Positions 1-7,653 of a stretch of DNA of 64,000 nt are shown piece after piece; position 1 is the stretch's first letter; each line of letters begins with the position of its first letter. Source of the stretch: Kribbella antiqua (GTDB lineage Bacteria; Actinomycetota; Actinomycetes; Propionibacteriales; Kribbellaceae). The stretch is taken from NCBI RefSeq assembly GCF_004345665.1, contig NZ_SLWR01000008.1, positions 310,001 to 374,000 on the forward strand, read 5' to 3'. The translations under genes were made by a program, and so were the position numbers. The notes under the pieces are model-generated. The model searched no databases and had not been told where the DNA came from. It was given only the letters and a program-made list of their open reading frames with translations.

Positions 1-598
1 TGATGGCTCGGTGGCCACTTGGCAGTTCGCCTCTTCCGATCGGGTCCGGTACCACGGGTGGTTAATGCTGATGTTATGGGGGCAAGGCTAATAGCAGCGG
101 GACCACTTCCACAGCCCGGGGGGACCGGACCAGTGTGGCAAGTGGTCGGGCGTTCGCGACCCGGGTGATCGAGGCCTGAAACACCGCGCAGGAAGGTGTT
201 TCAGCTCACTGGCACGATCGGTGGGTGTGAGCAACCGGCCGAGGGGTCCGGTGAGCTGCCGGACCCGTTGCAGAGGTGGGAATTCAGGCTCGCGAGCGGT
301 GACAGTGAGTGAAGCGTTTGAGCGCGCCTGGCCACTGTATGCAGTTGCGCACTCGCTGCGGGTGGTGATCAGGCCCGCGCAGAAATGTGGCGAAGCTCAC
401 GCTCTGGATCAGTCCAGTTCGTGTCGACCGGCCTTAGAGGGCGTCTGGAAACTCTGCGCCTGCTGCGCGGCACTCGGCGGGCACATCGCCGCGTTGGAGG
501 ACAAGGCACGGAGAACCCCACTCCGAGCCTCGCCCTCCGCCTTGCGCTGCACTCCGCCGAGCACCTGCTCGCGACGGCGCAGAGTTCCCAGACGCCCT
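1..598. other. Gene-free left edge with hairpins
   Basis: No reading frame here resembles a protein family I know; open frames exist on both strands, as expected at this G+C content, but their translations are Arg/Pro/Ser-rich shadow-like sequence. The stretch lies downstream of the DUF3052-like gene and holds a 10-bp stem-loop (176-204), an 8-bp inverted pair (101-108 with 140-147) and a 25-bp inverted repeat (436-460 with 576-600). It is probably a terminator and intergenic region or decayed sequence. Confidence 0.5.
176..204. terminator. Stem-loop, possible terminator
   Basis: CTGAAACACC (176-185) pairs perfectly with GGTGTTTCAG (195-204) around a 9-nt loop. There is no U-tract, which is usual for actinobacterial terminators. 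Which gene it would terminate is unclear because the upstream gene lies outside the window. Confidence 0.4.
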
Positions 599-600
599 CT
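436..600. repeat. Imperfect 25-bp inverted repeat
   Basis: The arm at 436-460 and the reverse complement of 576-600 agree at 24 of 25 positions, with a spacer of 115 bp. The right arm overlaps the stop codon of the DUF3052-like gene (599-601), so transcripts of that gene would run straight into the structure. It may act as a terminator, or be a dispersed inverted element. Confidence 0.6.
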
Positions 601-1006
601 ACCGGTTGGCCAGCCGCCGGACCAGCTTGAGGCCGGACCAGGTCGCGTCGATCGCGCAGACCTTCACGTCGACCACGCCGAGCGGGAGGGCCAGCTCCCG
701 GATCCCGTTCTCGTCCAGGTCGGTCGGTACGCCGGACGATCGCTTCGGCCAGGCGATCCAGACCATCCCCGCGGTCGCCGCCTTCTGCAGCAACGCCGGC
801 AGCCGCTTCTCCAGCCGGTCCCGGTCCGGGCAGAACGCCAGCACCACCTCGTACGTCGTACGCCCGGCCCGCCGCACGATCGTCGTACCGTCCGGAAGCC
901 CGTCGATCTCGAACCCCTCCGGCGCGTTGTCCAGCCACACCACCTGCCCGGCCTTGATGCCGAGCTTGGCCGCCAATGGCTTGCCCGAATAACCGGGAGT
1001 CGACAT
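599..1006 (-). CDS. DUF3052-like small protein
   Basis: This 135-aa protein opens with MSTPGYSGKPLAAKLGIKAG and continues through a VVLAFCPDRD segment and a WIAWPKRSSG segment. The opening and the WPKRSSG block are hallmarks of the DUF3052 family of short actinobacterial and proteobacterial proteins, whose biochemical role is unknown. I chose ATG 1006 although the frame is open further upstream: the family N-terminus begins here, and a -10-like TACGAT lies 6 nt before it on the minus strand, implying a leaderless mRNA. It is divergent from the GntR regulator at 1037, with only 30 bp between the two starts, so the regulator could control it. Confidence 0.75.
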   Translation of the reverse strand: MSTPGYSGKPLAAKLGIKAGQVVWLDNAPEGFEIDGLPDGTTIVRRAGRTTYEVVLAFCPDRDRLEKRLPALLQKAATAGMVWIAWPKRSSGVPTDLDENGIRELALPLGVVDVKVCAIDATWSGLKLVRRLANR

Positions 1007-1012
1007 GAAGGG

Positions 1013-1030
1013 ATCGTACGGCGGCATACT
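1013..1030. promoter_or_regulatory. Back-to-back leaderless promoters
   Basis: Minus-strand -10-like TACGAT occupies 1013-1018, 6 nt before ATG 1006. Plus-strand CATACT occupies 1025-1030, 6 nt before ATG 1037. Both start codons would be at or next to the transcription start. The -35 region of each promoter must lie inside the coding sequence of the opposite gene, so the two units probably compete or are co-regulated. Confidence 0.5.
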
Positions 1031-1036
1031 GACGAA

Positions 1037-1708
1037 ATGGCGCTGACGGACGAGGCGATCGTCAAGATCAAGGGGATGATCACCTCCGGGGAACTGGGGC
1101 CGGGGGATCGGCTGCCCAAAGAGGCGGATCTCGCGGCGCGGCTCGGGCTGTCCCGGAACTCGCTGCGGGAGGCAGTCAAGGCGCTCACGCTGGTGAACGT
1201 GCTGGATGTCCGGCATGGCGACGGCACATATGTCACCAGCCTGGACTCGGCGCATCTGCTGGACGCGCTGAACTTCATGGTCGACCTGCATCAGGACGAC
1301 TCGGTGCTGCAGTTCTTCGAGGTACGGCGGCTGCTCGAGCCGGGGGTTGCCGCGCTGGCCGCCGTACGGATCACGGCCGAACAGGTCGCTGAGCTGCGGC
1401 TGCTGACGAGTGATCTGGCGCCGGACGCGCCGGTCGAGGAGCTGGTCGCGAACGATCTCAAGTTCCATCGCGGGATCGCCGAGGCGACCGGGAACCAGGT
1501 CGTCTGCTCGCTCCTCGACGGCATCTCCGGCGCAACGCAGCGAGCCAGGATCTGGCGCGGCGTCACCCAGGCCGGCGCGGTCGAACGCACCCTGTCCGAG
1601 CACGCCGCCATCCTGGACGCCATCGAAATCGGCGACGCCGAGGCAGCTCGCGCCTGGATGACCGCCCACATCGCCGGCGTAGAAACCTGGCTCCGCAAAG
1701 CACCCTGA
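1037..1708 (+). CDS. FadR/FCD-type GntR regulator
   Basis: This is a 223-aa transcription factor. Residues 1-70 form the GntR winged helix (IKGMITSGELGPGDRLPKEA, then RLGLSRNSLREAVKAL as recognition region, then a GDGTYV wing). Residues 80-215 form an all-helical FCD ligand domain with the expected metal-type residues in NDLKFHRGIAEATGN and LSEHAAI. FCD regulators usually sense small carboxylates or sugar acids. The frame is open much further upstream, but ATG 1037 gives the family N-terminus and follows a -10-like CATACT by 6 nt. The likely target is its own divergent promoter. No catabolic operon adjoins it, so the ligand is unknown. Confidence 0.88.
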   Translation: MALTDEAIVKIKGMITSGELGPGDRLPKEADLAARLGLSRNSLREAVKALTLVNVLDVRHGDGTYVTSLDSAHLLDALNFMVDLHQDDSVLQFFEVRRLLEPGVAALAAVRITAEQVAELRLLTSDLAPDAPVEELVANDLKFHRGIAEATGNQVVCSLLDGISGATQRARIWRGVTQAGAVERTLSEHAAILDAIEIGDAEAARAWMTAHIAGVETWLRKAP

Positions 1709-2067
1709 CCAGCACCCCGGCTCTGCCTGCCCCCTGCCCGCCCCGCCCGGCTCTGCCCGGCTCAGCTCTGCCCTCGCCCGGCTCTGCCCCGCTCAGCCCT
1801 GCCCCCGCCCGGCTCAGCTCTGCCCTCGCCCGGGTTTCGCCATTTGATGGGTTCACCCACCAGATTGTGGGTTTCCCCCCGGAATGAGGGCGGTGAACCC
1901 AGCATTTGATGGGTGGACCCACCAAATGCTGGCGGGGCCGGGCGGGGCGGCGCGAGGCGGGGCGGGGCGCGGTGGAAGGGGCAGGGGGCAGGGGGCTGGG
2001 GTGACGGGGGTGCCGCGGTCGTCGGCGCGGTTGTGGGTGGGCGGGCGTTTCGGGGTACCAGGCTGGT
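1709..2067. other. Low-complexity C-rich then G-rich spacer
   Basis: This gene-free stretch divides in three. 1720-1840 is C-rich on the plus strand, built from degenerate repeats around GCCCGGCTCTGCCC. 1841-1928 is an 88-bp palindromic repeat. 1929-2012 is G-rich (GGCGGGGCGGGGCG-like). The strand bias flips exactly across the palindrome. Open frames here translate to Pro/Arg or Gly/Arg runs and are not credible genes. Confidence 0.7.
1841..1928 (-). repeat. 88-bp palindromic repeat, copy A
   Basis: The element starts CATTTG and ends CAAATG, with an internal inverted GGGTTCACC/GGTGAACCC-type core. Its reverse complement aligns without gaps to 33057-33144, with 69 of 88 positions identical by hand count. 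Two full-length ungapped copies 31 kb apart indicate a dispersed element family (REP or MITE-like) that can fold into a long cruciform. It encodes nothing. Confidence 0.8.
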
Positions 2068-2277
2068 ATGGCGTATGAACCGCCGCCACCCCGGAGTGCG
2101 TTGACGCTTCGGCTGGTGCTGGCGTGCTTTGGTGTGGCGCTGTGGATCACCGCCGCGGTTCTGTTCGCCGTGTACGACGTGCCGGGCGGCTGGGTGGTCG
2201 CGTGCGTCGTACTCGCGGTTGTCGCCTTCGTGGATCTGGTGATCGTTGCCTGGCGCAAGCGTCGGGAAAATGGTTGA
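2068..2277 (+). CDS. Small two-helix membrane protein, DUF6343-like
   Basis: This 69-aa protein has a short proline-rich N-terminus, the block LTLRLVLACFGVALWITAAV, then a second hydrophobic segment (WVVACVVLAVVAFVDLVIVA) and a basic tail. The pattern LRLVLA...FG...A.LF.V...GW...C..LA.VA.VDL.VV resembles the short actinobacterial DUF6343 proteins as I remember them. No function is known. Codon use fits the region and the stop (2275-2277) overlaps the putative -35 box of the next gene. Confidence 0.6.
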   Translation: MAYEPPPPRSALTLRLVLACFGVALWITAAVLFAVYDVPGGWVVACVVLAVVAFVDLVIVAWRKRRENG

Positions 2278-2303
2278 ACGTGGCTCGGCGGACCCCGTAG
2301 GCT
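2274..2303 (+). promoter_or_regulatory. Promoter of the ABC-F gene
   Basis: -35 TTGAAC (2274-2279), 18-nt spacer, -10 TAGGCT (2298-2303). Transcription would start near 2310, giving a leader of about 120 nt before ATG 2429. The leader can form competing hairpins: 2348-2355 with 2404-2411, or 2393-2399 with 2402-2408. Confidence 0.5.
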
Positions 2304-2388
2304 TGCTGACGTCACATTCCCGACGTCAGGGGTCCGCGTTGTAACTCCGAGGTCTTTTCTTCAGCCGCTGATCGCCGCCGCCTGAGGT

Positions 2389-2436
2389 GTGCGGTCTCGT
2401 CCGAGACCTCGTTCTGGAGTGCACGCAGATGAGTAA
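2389..2436 (+). other. Possible regulatory uORF in the ABC-F leader
   Basis: GTG 2389 opens a 15-codon frame encoding VRSRPRPRSGVHADE. It stops with TAA at 2434-2436, just past the ABC-F start ATG (2429). It lies over one of the two alternative leader hairpins and is rich in Arg-X-Arg, the type of motif at which macrolide-bound ribosomes are known to stall. The ribosome-binding site is poor (GAGG only 1 nt away), so it may not be translated. Confidence 0.3.
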
Positions 2437-4024
2437 TTCCCTGACCTGTACGGACCTCTACTTCGCCTGGCCGGACGGCGACGTCCTGTTCGACGGGCTC
2501 AGCTTCGTCGCCGGCCCGGTGCGGTCCGGTCTCGTCGGCCGCAACGGCGCCGGCAAGTCGACCCTGCTCCGGCTGATCGCCGGCCGGCTGAAGCCGCAGC
2601 GCGGCACGATCCGGGTGGCCGGCGAGCTCGGGTATCTCCCGCAGGACCTGACCCTCGACACGACGCTGCGCGTCGACGAGGCGCTCGGCATCGACCGCAT
2701 CCGGCAGGCGATCACTGCGATCGAGTCCGGCGACGCCTCGGAGGAGAACTTCGCGATCGTCGGCGACGAGTGGGACGTCGACGAACGCGCCGAGGCGTTG
2801 CTCGGCAAGCTCGGGCTGGGTTCGAACGGTGTGGGCGCGATCGGCCTGGATCGCAACGTCGGCGAGCTGTCCGGCGGCGAGACGATCCTGCTCGGCTTGG
2901 CCGCCGAGTTGCTGCGGCGTCCCGACGTACTGCTGCTCGACGAGCCGACCAACAACCTCGACCTGCGGGCGCGGCGGCATCTGTACGACGCCGTCGACCA
3001 GTTCCGCGGGGCGTTGCTGATCGTCAGCCACGACCGGGAGTTGCTGGACCGGGTCGACCAGATCGGCGATCTGCGCAAGGGCGACATCACCTGGTACGGC
3101 GGCAACCTGACGGCGTACGAGGAAGCGGTCGCGATCGAGCAGGAGGCGGCTGAGCGGATGATGCGGGCGGCGGAGGCCGACGTACGCAAGCAGAAGCGCG
3201 ATCTGGTCGAGGCGCGGATGAAGATGGACCAGCGCCGGGCCCGGGGCCAGCGGGCGTTCGAGCAAGGCGGGATCCCGAAGATCATCGCGGGTGGGCTGAA
3301 ACGGTCCGCTCAGGTGTCGGCGGGTAAGCACATCGGCATGCAGACTGAGCGGCTCGAGTCGGCGCAGGAGGCGCTGGCCGATGCTGAGGCGAAGGTCCAC
3401 GACGACGACACGATCCGGGTCGACCTGCCGAAGACCGCCGTACCGCCGGGACGGATCGTGCTGCGACTCGAGGATGACGTACTGCGGACCGGTGCGCACG
3501 TGGATCTGGAGATCCGCGGGCCGGAGCGGATTGCGTTGACCGGGCCGAACGGCGCGGGCAAGACGACGCTGCTGCAGTCGGTGGTGGCGGGGGAGTTGCC
3601 AGTGGTGCCCTTCCGGTATCTGCCGCAGCGGCTCGATCTGCTGCAGGACGACCTGTCGATTGTCGACAACCTCGCGCTCCTCGCGCCGAGCACGGAGAAC
3701 CAGGAGCGGCGGTCGCGGCTGGCTCGCTTCCTCTTCCGTGGACGGTCCGCGGATCAGCTGGTCAGCACGTTGTCGGGTGGTGAACGCTTCCGGGCGACGT
3801 TGGCTGCCCTGCTGCTGGCGGAGCCGCCGCCGCAACTGCTCATGCTCGACGAGCCGACCAACAACCTCGACCTGGCCAGCGTTGCCCAGCTCCGCGACGC
3901 CTTGGCGTCGTACAACGGTGCACTGATCGTCGCCAGCCACGATGTCCCGTTCCTTCGGGACATCGGCATCACGCGCTGGCTCGAGCTGACCCCGGAAACA
4001 CTGACCGACATCGAGCCTTTGTAG
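2429..4024 (+). CDS. ABC-F subfamily ATPase
   Basis: This 531-aa soluble protein has two ABC ATPase domains and no membrane segments, the layout of ABC-F factors that bind the ribosomal E site and either relieve antibiotic inhibition or aid translation. Domain 1 has GRNGAGKST (37-45), LSGGE (147-151) and DEPTNNLD (171-178). Domain 2 has GPNGAGKTT (372-380), LSGGE (448-452) and DEPTNNLD (474-481). The charged linker at about 230-330 (KQKRDLVEARMKM...) is the tRNA-contacting arm. I prefer ATG 2429, with GGAG about 10 nt upstream, over the in-frame GTG 2387. Antibiotic resistance versus housekeeping cannot be decided from sequence, but the structured leader favours inducible resistance. Confidence 0.9.
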   Translation: MSNSLTCTDLYFAWPDGDVLFDGLSFVAGPVRSGLVGRNGAGKSTLLRLIAGRLKPQRGTIRVAGELGYLPQDLTLDTTLRVDEALGIDRIRQAITAIESGDASEENFAIVGDEWDVDERAEALLGKLGLGSNGVGAIGLDRNVGELSGGETILLGLAAELLRRPDVLLLDEPTNNLDLRARRHLYDAVDQFRGALLIVSHDRELLDRVDQIGDLRKGDITWYGGNLTAYEEAVAIEQEAAERMMRAAEADVRKQKRDLVEARMKMDQRRARGQRAFEQGGIPKIIAGGLKRSAQVSAGKHIGMQTERLESAQEALADAEAKVHDDDTIRVDLPKTAVPPGRIVLRLEDDVLRTGAHVDLEIRGPERIALTGPNGAGKTTLLQSVVAGELPVVPFRYLPQRLDLLQDDLSIVDNLALLAPSTENQERRSRLARFLFRGRSADQLVSTLSGGERFRATLAALLLAEPPPQLLMLDEPTNNLDLASVAQLRDALASYNGALIVASHDVPFLRDIGITRWLELTPETLTDIEPL

Positions 4025-4065
4025 GGGCGTAGGCTGCGTACCATCGCCTTGAAGGGAGCGCACCG

Positions 4066-4974
4066 ATGCCCCAGCGCGACGGGTACATCCCCGGTGTCCC
4101 CTGCTGGGTGGATGTGAGCCAGCCCGATCCGGAGGCGGCGCTCGCTTTCTACGGTGGTCTGTTCGGGTGGGAGTTCGAGGACGTGATGCCACCGGACTCG
4201 GCGGGCAGGTACTTCATTGCGCGGGGCGAGGCGGCAAGTTCGTCGATCTTCGACACCTCGGGCGAACTGCGCAGCGGCGACGTCGCCGCCATCCGATCGA
4301 TTCCCGAGGCAGCGCCGTCGACGGCGCTGTGGACGACGTACTTCTGGGTCGACAGTGCCGACGCGGCCGTGGCCAAGGTTCGCGCGGCCGGCGGACGCGT
4401 GGTGTCCGAGCCCTCCGACTTCCTGAACGTCTGCCGGACGGCTGTCTGCGCTGATCCCGAGGGAGCGGCGTTCTCCGTCTGGGAGGCACGGGAGCACAAG
4501 GGTGCGCGGCTGATCAACGACCCGGGCGCGGTGGTCTTCAACAACCTGAACACCCGTGGCGCCGACAGGGCGCGACTGTTCTACGGATCAGTGTTCGGGT
4601 GGCGGACTGCCGGAATCGGGGGCAGGGCCGAGGGGTGGACACTGCCTGGGTACGGCGACTGGCTCGAGCGCGAGCACCACCCAGGGTTGCGGCGGCAGAT
4701 GGCGGCGGCCGGAGCCCCTGAGGGGTTTGAGGATGTGGTCGGGAGCATCGTTCCGATCGCGGATGGCACAGCCCCGCACTGGAGCGTGACCTTCGCAACC
4801 GCCGACGCCGATGCCACGGCCGCGACGGCCACCGAGCTCGGCGGGACGGTCATTGTCCCGCCGTTCGACGCACCCTGGTCCACCGAGACGTACACCATCC
4901 GGATCGCCGTCATCGCCGACCCGCAGGGCGCGACGTTCACCGCCAGCCAGTTCGTGCCGAAGCAACGCGGCTGA
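4066..4974 (+). CDS. Two-domain VOC (glyoxalase-fold) protein
   Basis: This 302-aa protein is a tandem of two vicinal-oxygen-chelate domains. The first is at about 8-130 (PCWVDVSQPDPEAALAFYGG ... FGWEFED ... DPEGAAFSVWEA), the second at about 145-295 (VVFNNLNTRGADRARLFYGS ... FGWRT ... DPQGATFTASQF). Actinobacterial relatives are annotated as glyoxalase/bleomycin-resistance-like or CFP30-type antigens; substrates are unknown. ATG 4066 has a GGGAG ribosome-binding site 8-12 nt upstream, and TAGGCT at 4030-4035 may be its -10. It probably stands alone, though it follows the ABC-F gene closely. Confidence 0.85.
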   Translation: MPQRDGYIPGVPCWVDVSQPDPEAALAFYGGLFGWEFEDVMPPDSAGRYFIARGEAASSSIFDTSGELRSGDVAAIRSIPEAAPSTALWTTYFWVDSADAAVAKVRAAGGRVVSEPSDFLNVCRTAVCADPEGAAFSVWEAREHKGARLINDPGAVVFNNLNTRGADRARLFYGSVFGWRTAGIGGRAEGWTLPGYGDWLEREHHPGLRRQMAAAGAPEGFEDVVGSIVPIADGTAPHWSVTFATADADATAATATELGGTVIVPPFDAPWSTETYTIRIAVIADPQGATFTASQFVPKQRG

Positions 4975-4999
4975 TCGCCGTACTGCTTGCTCGTCCCGC

Positions 5000-5027
5000 A
5001 ACCCGCCGCCGACCCGGTGGCGGGGTT
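5000..5027 (+). terminator. Imperfect GC-rich hairpin
   Basis: AACCCGCC (5000-5007) can pair with GGCGGGGTT (5019-5027) with one bulged G. It lies 25 nt after the VOC gene stop and ahead of the copper promoter, so it is a reasonable terminator. Confidence 0.4.
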
Positions 5028-5066
5028 CTGCTGTGACGCCCGGGAATAGATCACCTGGTGTCAGGG

Positions 5067-5096
5067 TTGGCCGTCGATACCCCTTGGGGGTATGTT
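5067..5096 (+). promoter_or_regulatory. Copper-responsive promoter with CsoR-type operator
   Basis: ATACCCCTTGGGGGTAT (5077-5093) is a perfect 7-3-7 palindrome of the kind bound by the Cu(I) sensor CsoR. It sits between -35 TTGGCC (5067-5072) and -10 TATGTT (5091-5096) at 18-nt spacing, so a bound repressor would block RNA polymerase. No csoR gene lies in the window, so the regulator would act from elsewhere. Confidence 0.75.
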
Positions 5097-5126
5097 GAGC
5101 ACTGAGTCGAGAATGGAGGCCGGACG

Positions 5127-7286
5127 ATGGACGGGCATCACGACCACAGCGGGCACGCTGAGCACGGCGGGCACACTGCGCAAAGCGAGCACGCCGGGCA
5201 TGGTGAGCAGGCCGGGCACGGTGAGCACGGGGCGCACGCTGGGCACGGGGCGCATGGCGGGCATGGGGATCATGCGGCGCAGTTCAAGGACCGGTTCTGG
5301 ATCAGCTTGGGGCTGGCGGTGCCGGTGGTGTTCTTCAGCGAGATGTTCGCCGACCTGCTCGGCTACCTGCCGCCGGAGTTCCCCGGCTCGAACCTGATCG
5401 CGCCCCTACTCGGCACGATCGTCTTCGTGTACGGCGGTCAGCCGTTCCTCACCGGCGGCTGGAGCGAACTGAAGTCGCGCCGTCCCGGGATGATGCTGCT
5501 GATCTCGATGGCGATCACGGTCGCGTTCGTCGCGTCCTGGGTGACCACGCTCGAGATCGGCGGCTTCGACCTGGACTTCTGGTGGGAGCTCGCGCTGCTG
5601 ATCGTCATCATGCTGCTCGGGCATTGGCTGGAGATGCGCGCGCTCGGCGCCGCATCGGGTGCGCTCGACGCGTTGGCCGCGCTGCTGCCGGACTCGGCCG
5701 ATAAGGTGACCGACGACGGTGTGGTCGAGGTGTCGCTGAGCGAGTTGCAGGAGGGCAACGTCGTACTGGTTCGGTCTGGTGGGCGGGTGCCTGCCGACGG
5801 AACCGTGGTCGACGGGCAGGCTGAGGTCGACGAGTCGATGATCACGGGGGAGTCGCGGCCGGTTGCGCGTGGCGTCGGTGACTCGGTCGTCGCCGGAACC
5901 GTTGCCACCGACAACGCTCTGCGGGTCGAGATCACCGCCGTCGGCGAGAACACCGCGCTGGCTGGGATTCAGCGGCTCGTCGCTGAGGCCCAGGCGTCCT
6001 CATCGAGAGCGCAGGCGCTGGCCGACCGCGCGGCGGCTTTCCTGTTCTACTTCGCCTCCATCGCCGGACTGATCACCTTCCTGGTGTGGACCTTGCTCGG
6101 CGAGATCAACGAGGCCGTCACGCGGACGGTGACCGTGCTGGTGATCGCCTGCCCGCACGCGCTCGGGCTCGCCATTCCCCTGGTGATCGCGATCTCCACC
6201 GAACGCGCTGCGAAGGCCGGCGTACTGGTGAAGAACCGGTTGGCGCTCGAGCGGATGCGGACGATCGACGTCGTACTGTTCGACAAGACCGGCACGCTGA
6301 CGAAGGGTCAGCCGGTTGTCACCGGCGTCGCGAGTGTCGGGTCGGTGAGTGAGGATGAGCTGCTCGAGCTGGCGGCCGCGGTCGAGGCGGACAGTGAACA
6401 TCCGCTGGCGAAGGCGATCGTACGGGCGCACAACGAGCGCGCTACCGCGGCGGTCGGCGGCGCGGGCTCCAGTGCCGTTGCCAGCGGCAACGGACGGGTC
6501 GTCGCCACCGAGTTCCGGTCGCTGACCGGGCGGGGTGTTCAGGCTGTGGTCGATGGCGCCGAGGTTGCGATTGGCGGGCCCGCGTTGCTGCGGGAGAACG
6601 GCGTACAGGAACCTGCAGAGCTGCAGGCCTATGTCGACTCGTGGAAGGTGCGGGGTGCGGCTGTGCTGCACGTCGTACGGGATGGTGAGGTGCTCGGGGC
6701 GGTTGCCTTGGAGGACGAGGTGCGGGAGGAGTCGAAGCAGGCTGTCGACGCGCTGCACAAGCGGGGTGTGAAGGTCGCGATGATCACCGGCGACGCGCAT
6801 CAGGTGGCCGAGGCGGTCGCGCGGGAGCTCGGGATCGACGAGGTCTTCGCCGAGGTGCTGCCGAAGGACAAGGACGCGAAGGTCGCCGAGTTGCAGGCGC
6901 GCGGCCTGAAGGTCGCGATGGTCGGCGACGGCGTGAACGACGCACCGGCCCTGGCTCGCGCCGAGGTCGGCATCGCGATCGGCGCCGGTACGGACGTCGC
7001 GATCGAATCCGCCGGCGTCGTCCTGGCCGCCGACGACCCGCGGGCGGTGCTGTCGGTGATCGAACTCTCCCGCGCCAGCTACCGCAAGATGTGGCAGAAC
7101 CTGGCCTGGGCAACCGGCTACAACATCATCACCGTCCCCCTCGCCGCCGGCGTCCTGGCCTTCGCCGGCGTGGTCGTCTCCCCAGCGGTAGGCGCGATCC
7201 TGATGTCCATCTCCACCATCGTCGTAGCCCTGAACGCCCAACTGCTCAGGCGGCTCGAGCTCTCACCTGACCGGCTCGCCTCGTAA
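5127..7286 (+). CDS. CopB-like copper-exporting P-type ATPase
   Basis: This 719-aa P1B-ATPase pumps copper out of the cytoplasm. The first 50 residues are a His/Gly-rich tail with about 17 histidines instead of a CXXC heavy-metal domain. Next come membrane helices, the actuator TGE loop (240-242), the ion-selectivity motif CPH (342-344, typical of CopB/P1B-3 rather than the CPC of CopA), phosphorylation site DKTGT (386-390), the SEHPLA histidine H425 and GDGVND (600-605). All catalytic motifs are intact. GGAGG precedes ATG 5127, and a CsoR-type operator overlaps the promoter. The DUF2218 protein follows by 16 nt. Silver or other soft metals are possible additional substrates. Confidence 0.92.
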   Translation: MDGHHDHSGHAEHGGHTAQSEHAGHGEQAGHGEHGAHAGHGAHGGHGDHAAQFKDRFWISLGLAVPVVFFSEMFADLLGYLPPEFPGSNLIAPLLGTIVFVYGGQPFLTGGWSELKSRRPGMMLLISMAITVAFVASWVTTLEIGGFDLDFWWELALLIVIMLLGHWLEMRALGAASGALDALAALLPDSADKVTDDGVVEVSLSELQEGNVVLVRSGGRVPADGTVVDGQAEVDESMITGESRPVARGVGDSVVAGTVATDNALRVEITAVGENTALAGIQRLVAEAQASSSRAQALADRAAAFLFYFASIAGLITFLVWTLLGEINEAVTRTVTVLVIACPHALGLAIPLVIAISTERAAKAGVLVKNRLALERMRTIDVVLFDKTGTLTKGQPVVTGVASVGSVSEDELLELAAAVEADSEHPLAKAIVRAHNERATAAVGGAGSSAVASGNGRVVATEFRSLTGRGVQAVVDGAEVAIGGPALLRENGVQEPAELQAYVDSWKVRGAAVLHVVRDGEVLGAVALEDEVREESKQAVDALHKRGVKVAMITGDAHQVAEAVARELGIDEVFAEVLPKDKDAKVAELQARGLKVAMVGDGVNDAPALARAEVGIAIGAGTDVAIESAGVVLAADDPRAVLSVIELSRASYRKMWQNLAWATGYNIITVPLAAGVLAFAGVVVSPAVGAILMSISTIVVALNAQLLRRLELSPDRLAS

Positions 7287-7302
7287 TCAAAGGATGTGTG
7301 GA

Positions 7303-7602
7303 ATGGCTGTTGTCGAAGCGTTGGTCGAAACCGATCGGGCGGCGCGGTACGTGGAGCAGTTGAGTCGGCACTTCGGGCATATGCCGGGTGGGATGCGGTT
7401 GCTGGCCGAAACTCCGGAGGAGCTGGTGATCGACCTGGGTGGGGCGACTTGGCGGATCCGCGCGGAGGATGGCGGTCTGGCGCTGCGGGTCGAGGCTGAT
7501 GCCGAGCGGCTGGACGAGGTGAGCGCCCACGTCGCGGAGCGGATCGAACAGATCGGCCGCCGCGACGGGCTCGCCGTACGTTGGCAGCCGGCCACCGACT
7601 AG
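7303..7602 (+). CDS. DUF2218 family protein
   Basis: This is a 99-aa protein. The run ETDRAARYVEQLSRHFGH at the N-terminus, the central GGATWRIRAEDGGLALRVEA and a C-terminal ERIEQIGRRDGLAVRW match the DUF2218 family as I remember it; those proteins are often encoded near siderophore or metal genes and lack a known activity. I chose ATG 7303 (AAGGA about 9 nt upstream) over the in-frame ATG 7294, which has no ribosome-binding site. It sits 16 nt after the copper ATPase in the same orientation, so it is probably co-transcribed and copper-induced. Confidence 0.75.
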   Translation: MAVVEALVETDRAARYVEQLSRHFGHMPGGMRLLAETPEELVIDLGGATWRIRAEDGGLALRVEADAERLDEVSAHVAERIEQIGRRDGLAVRWQPATD

Positions 7603-7610
7603 GGACCGAA

Positions 7611-7644
7611 GGACAGACACCCCAGGAGCTAGGGGTGTCTGTCC
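7611..7644. terminator. Bidirectional terminator
   Basis: GGACAGACACCCC (7611-7623) pairs perfectly with GGGGTGTCTGTCC (7632-7644) around an 8-nt loop. It lies exactly between the converging DUF2218 and DUF305 genes. Confidence 0.85.
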
Positions 7645-7653
7645 TTACGACCC

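Noticed and set aside
1..220. tRNA or 5S rRNA at the left edge
   Set aside because: No cloverleaf, TTCGA arm or CCA-adjacent acceptor could be formed; only simple hairpins.
369..938. Open frames on both strands near the left edge
   Set aside because: Arg/Ser/Pro-rich translations with no motif; the clear DUF3052-like gene occupies part of this region in another frame.
2303..2344. TTG-started 13-codon uORF (MLTSHSRRQGSAL) ahead of the ABC-F gene
   Set aside because: Its start overlaps the -10 box, upstream of the predicted transcription start, so it would not be in the mRNA.
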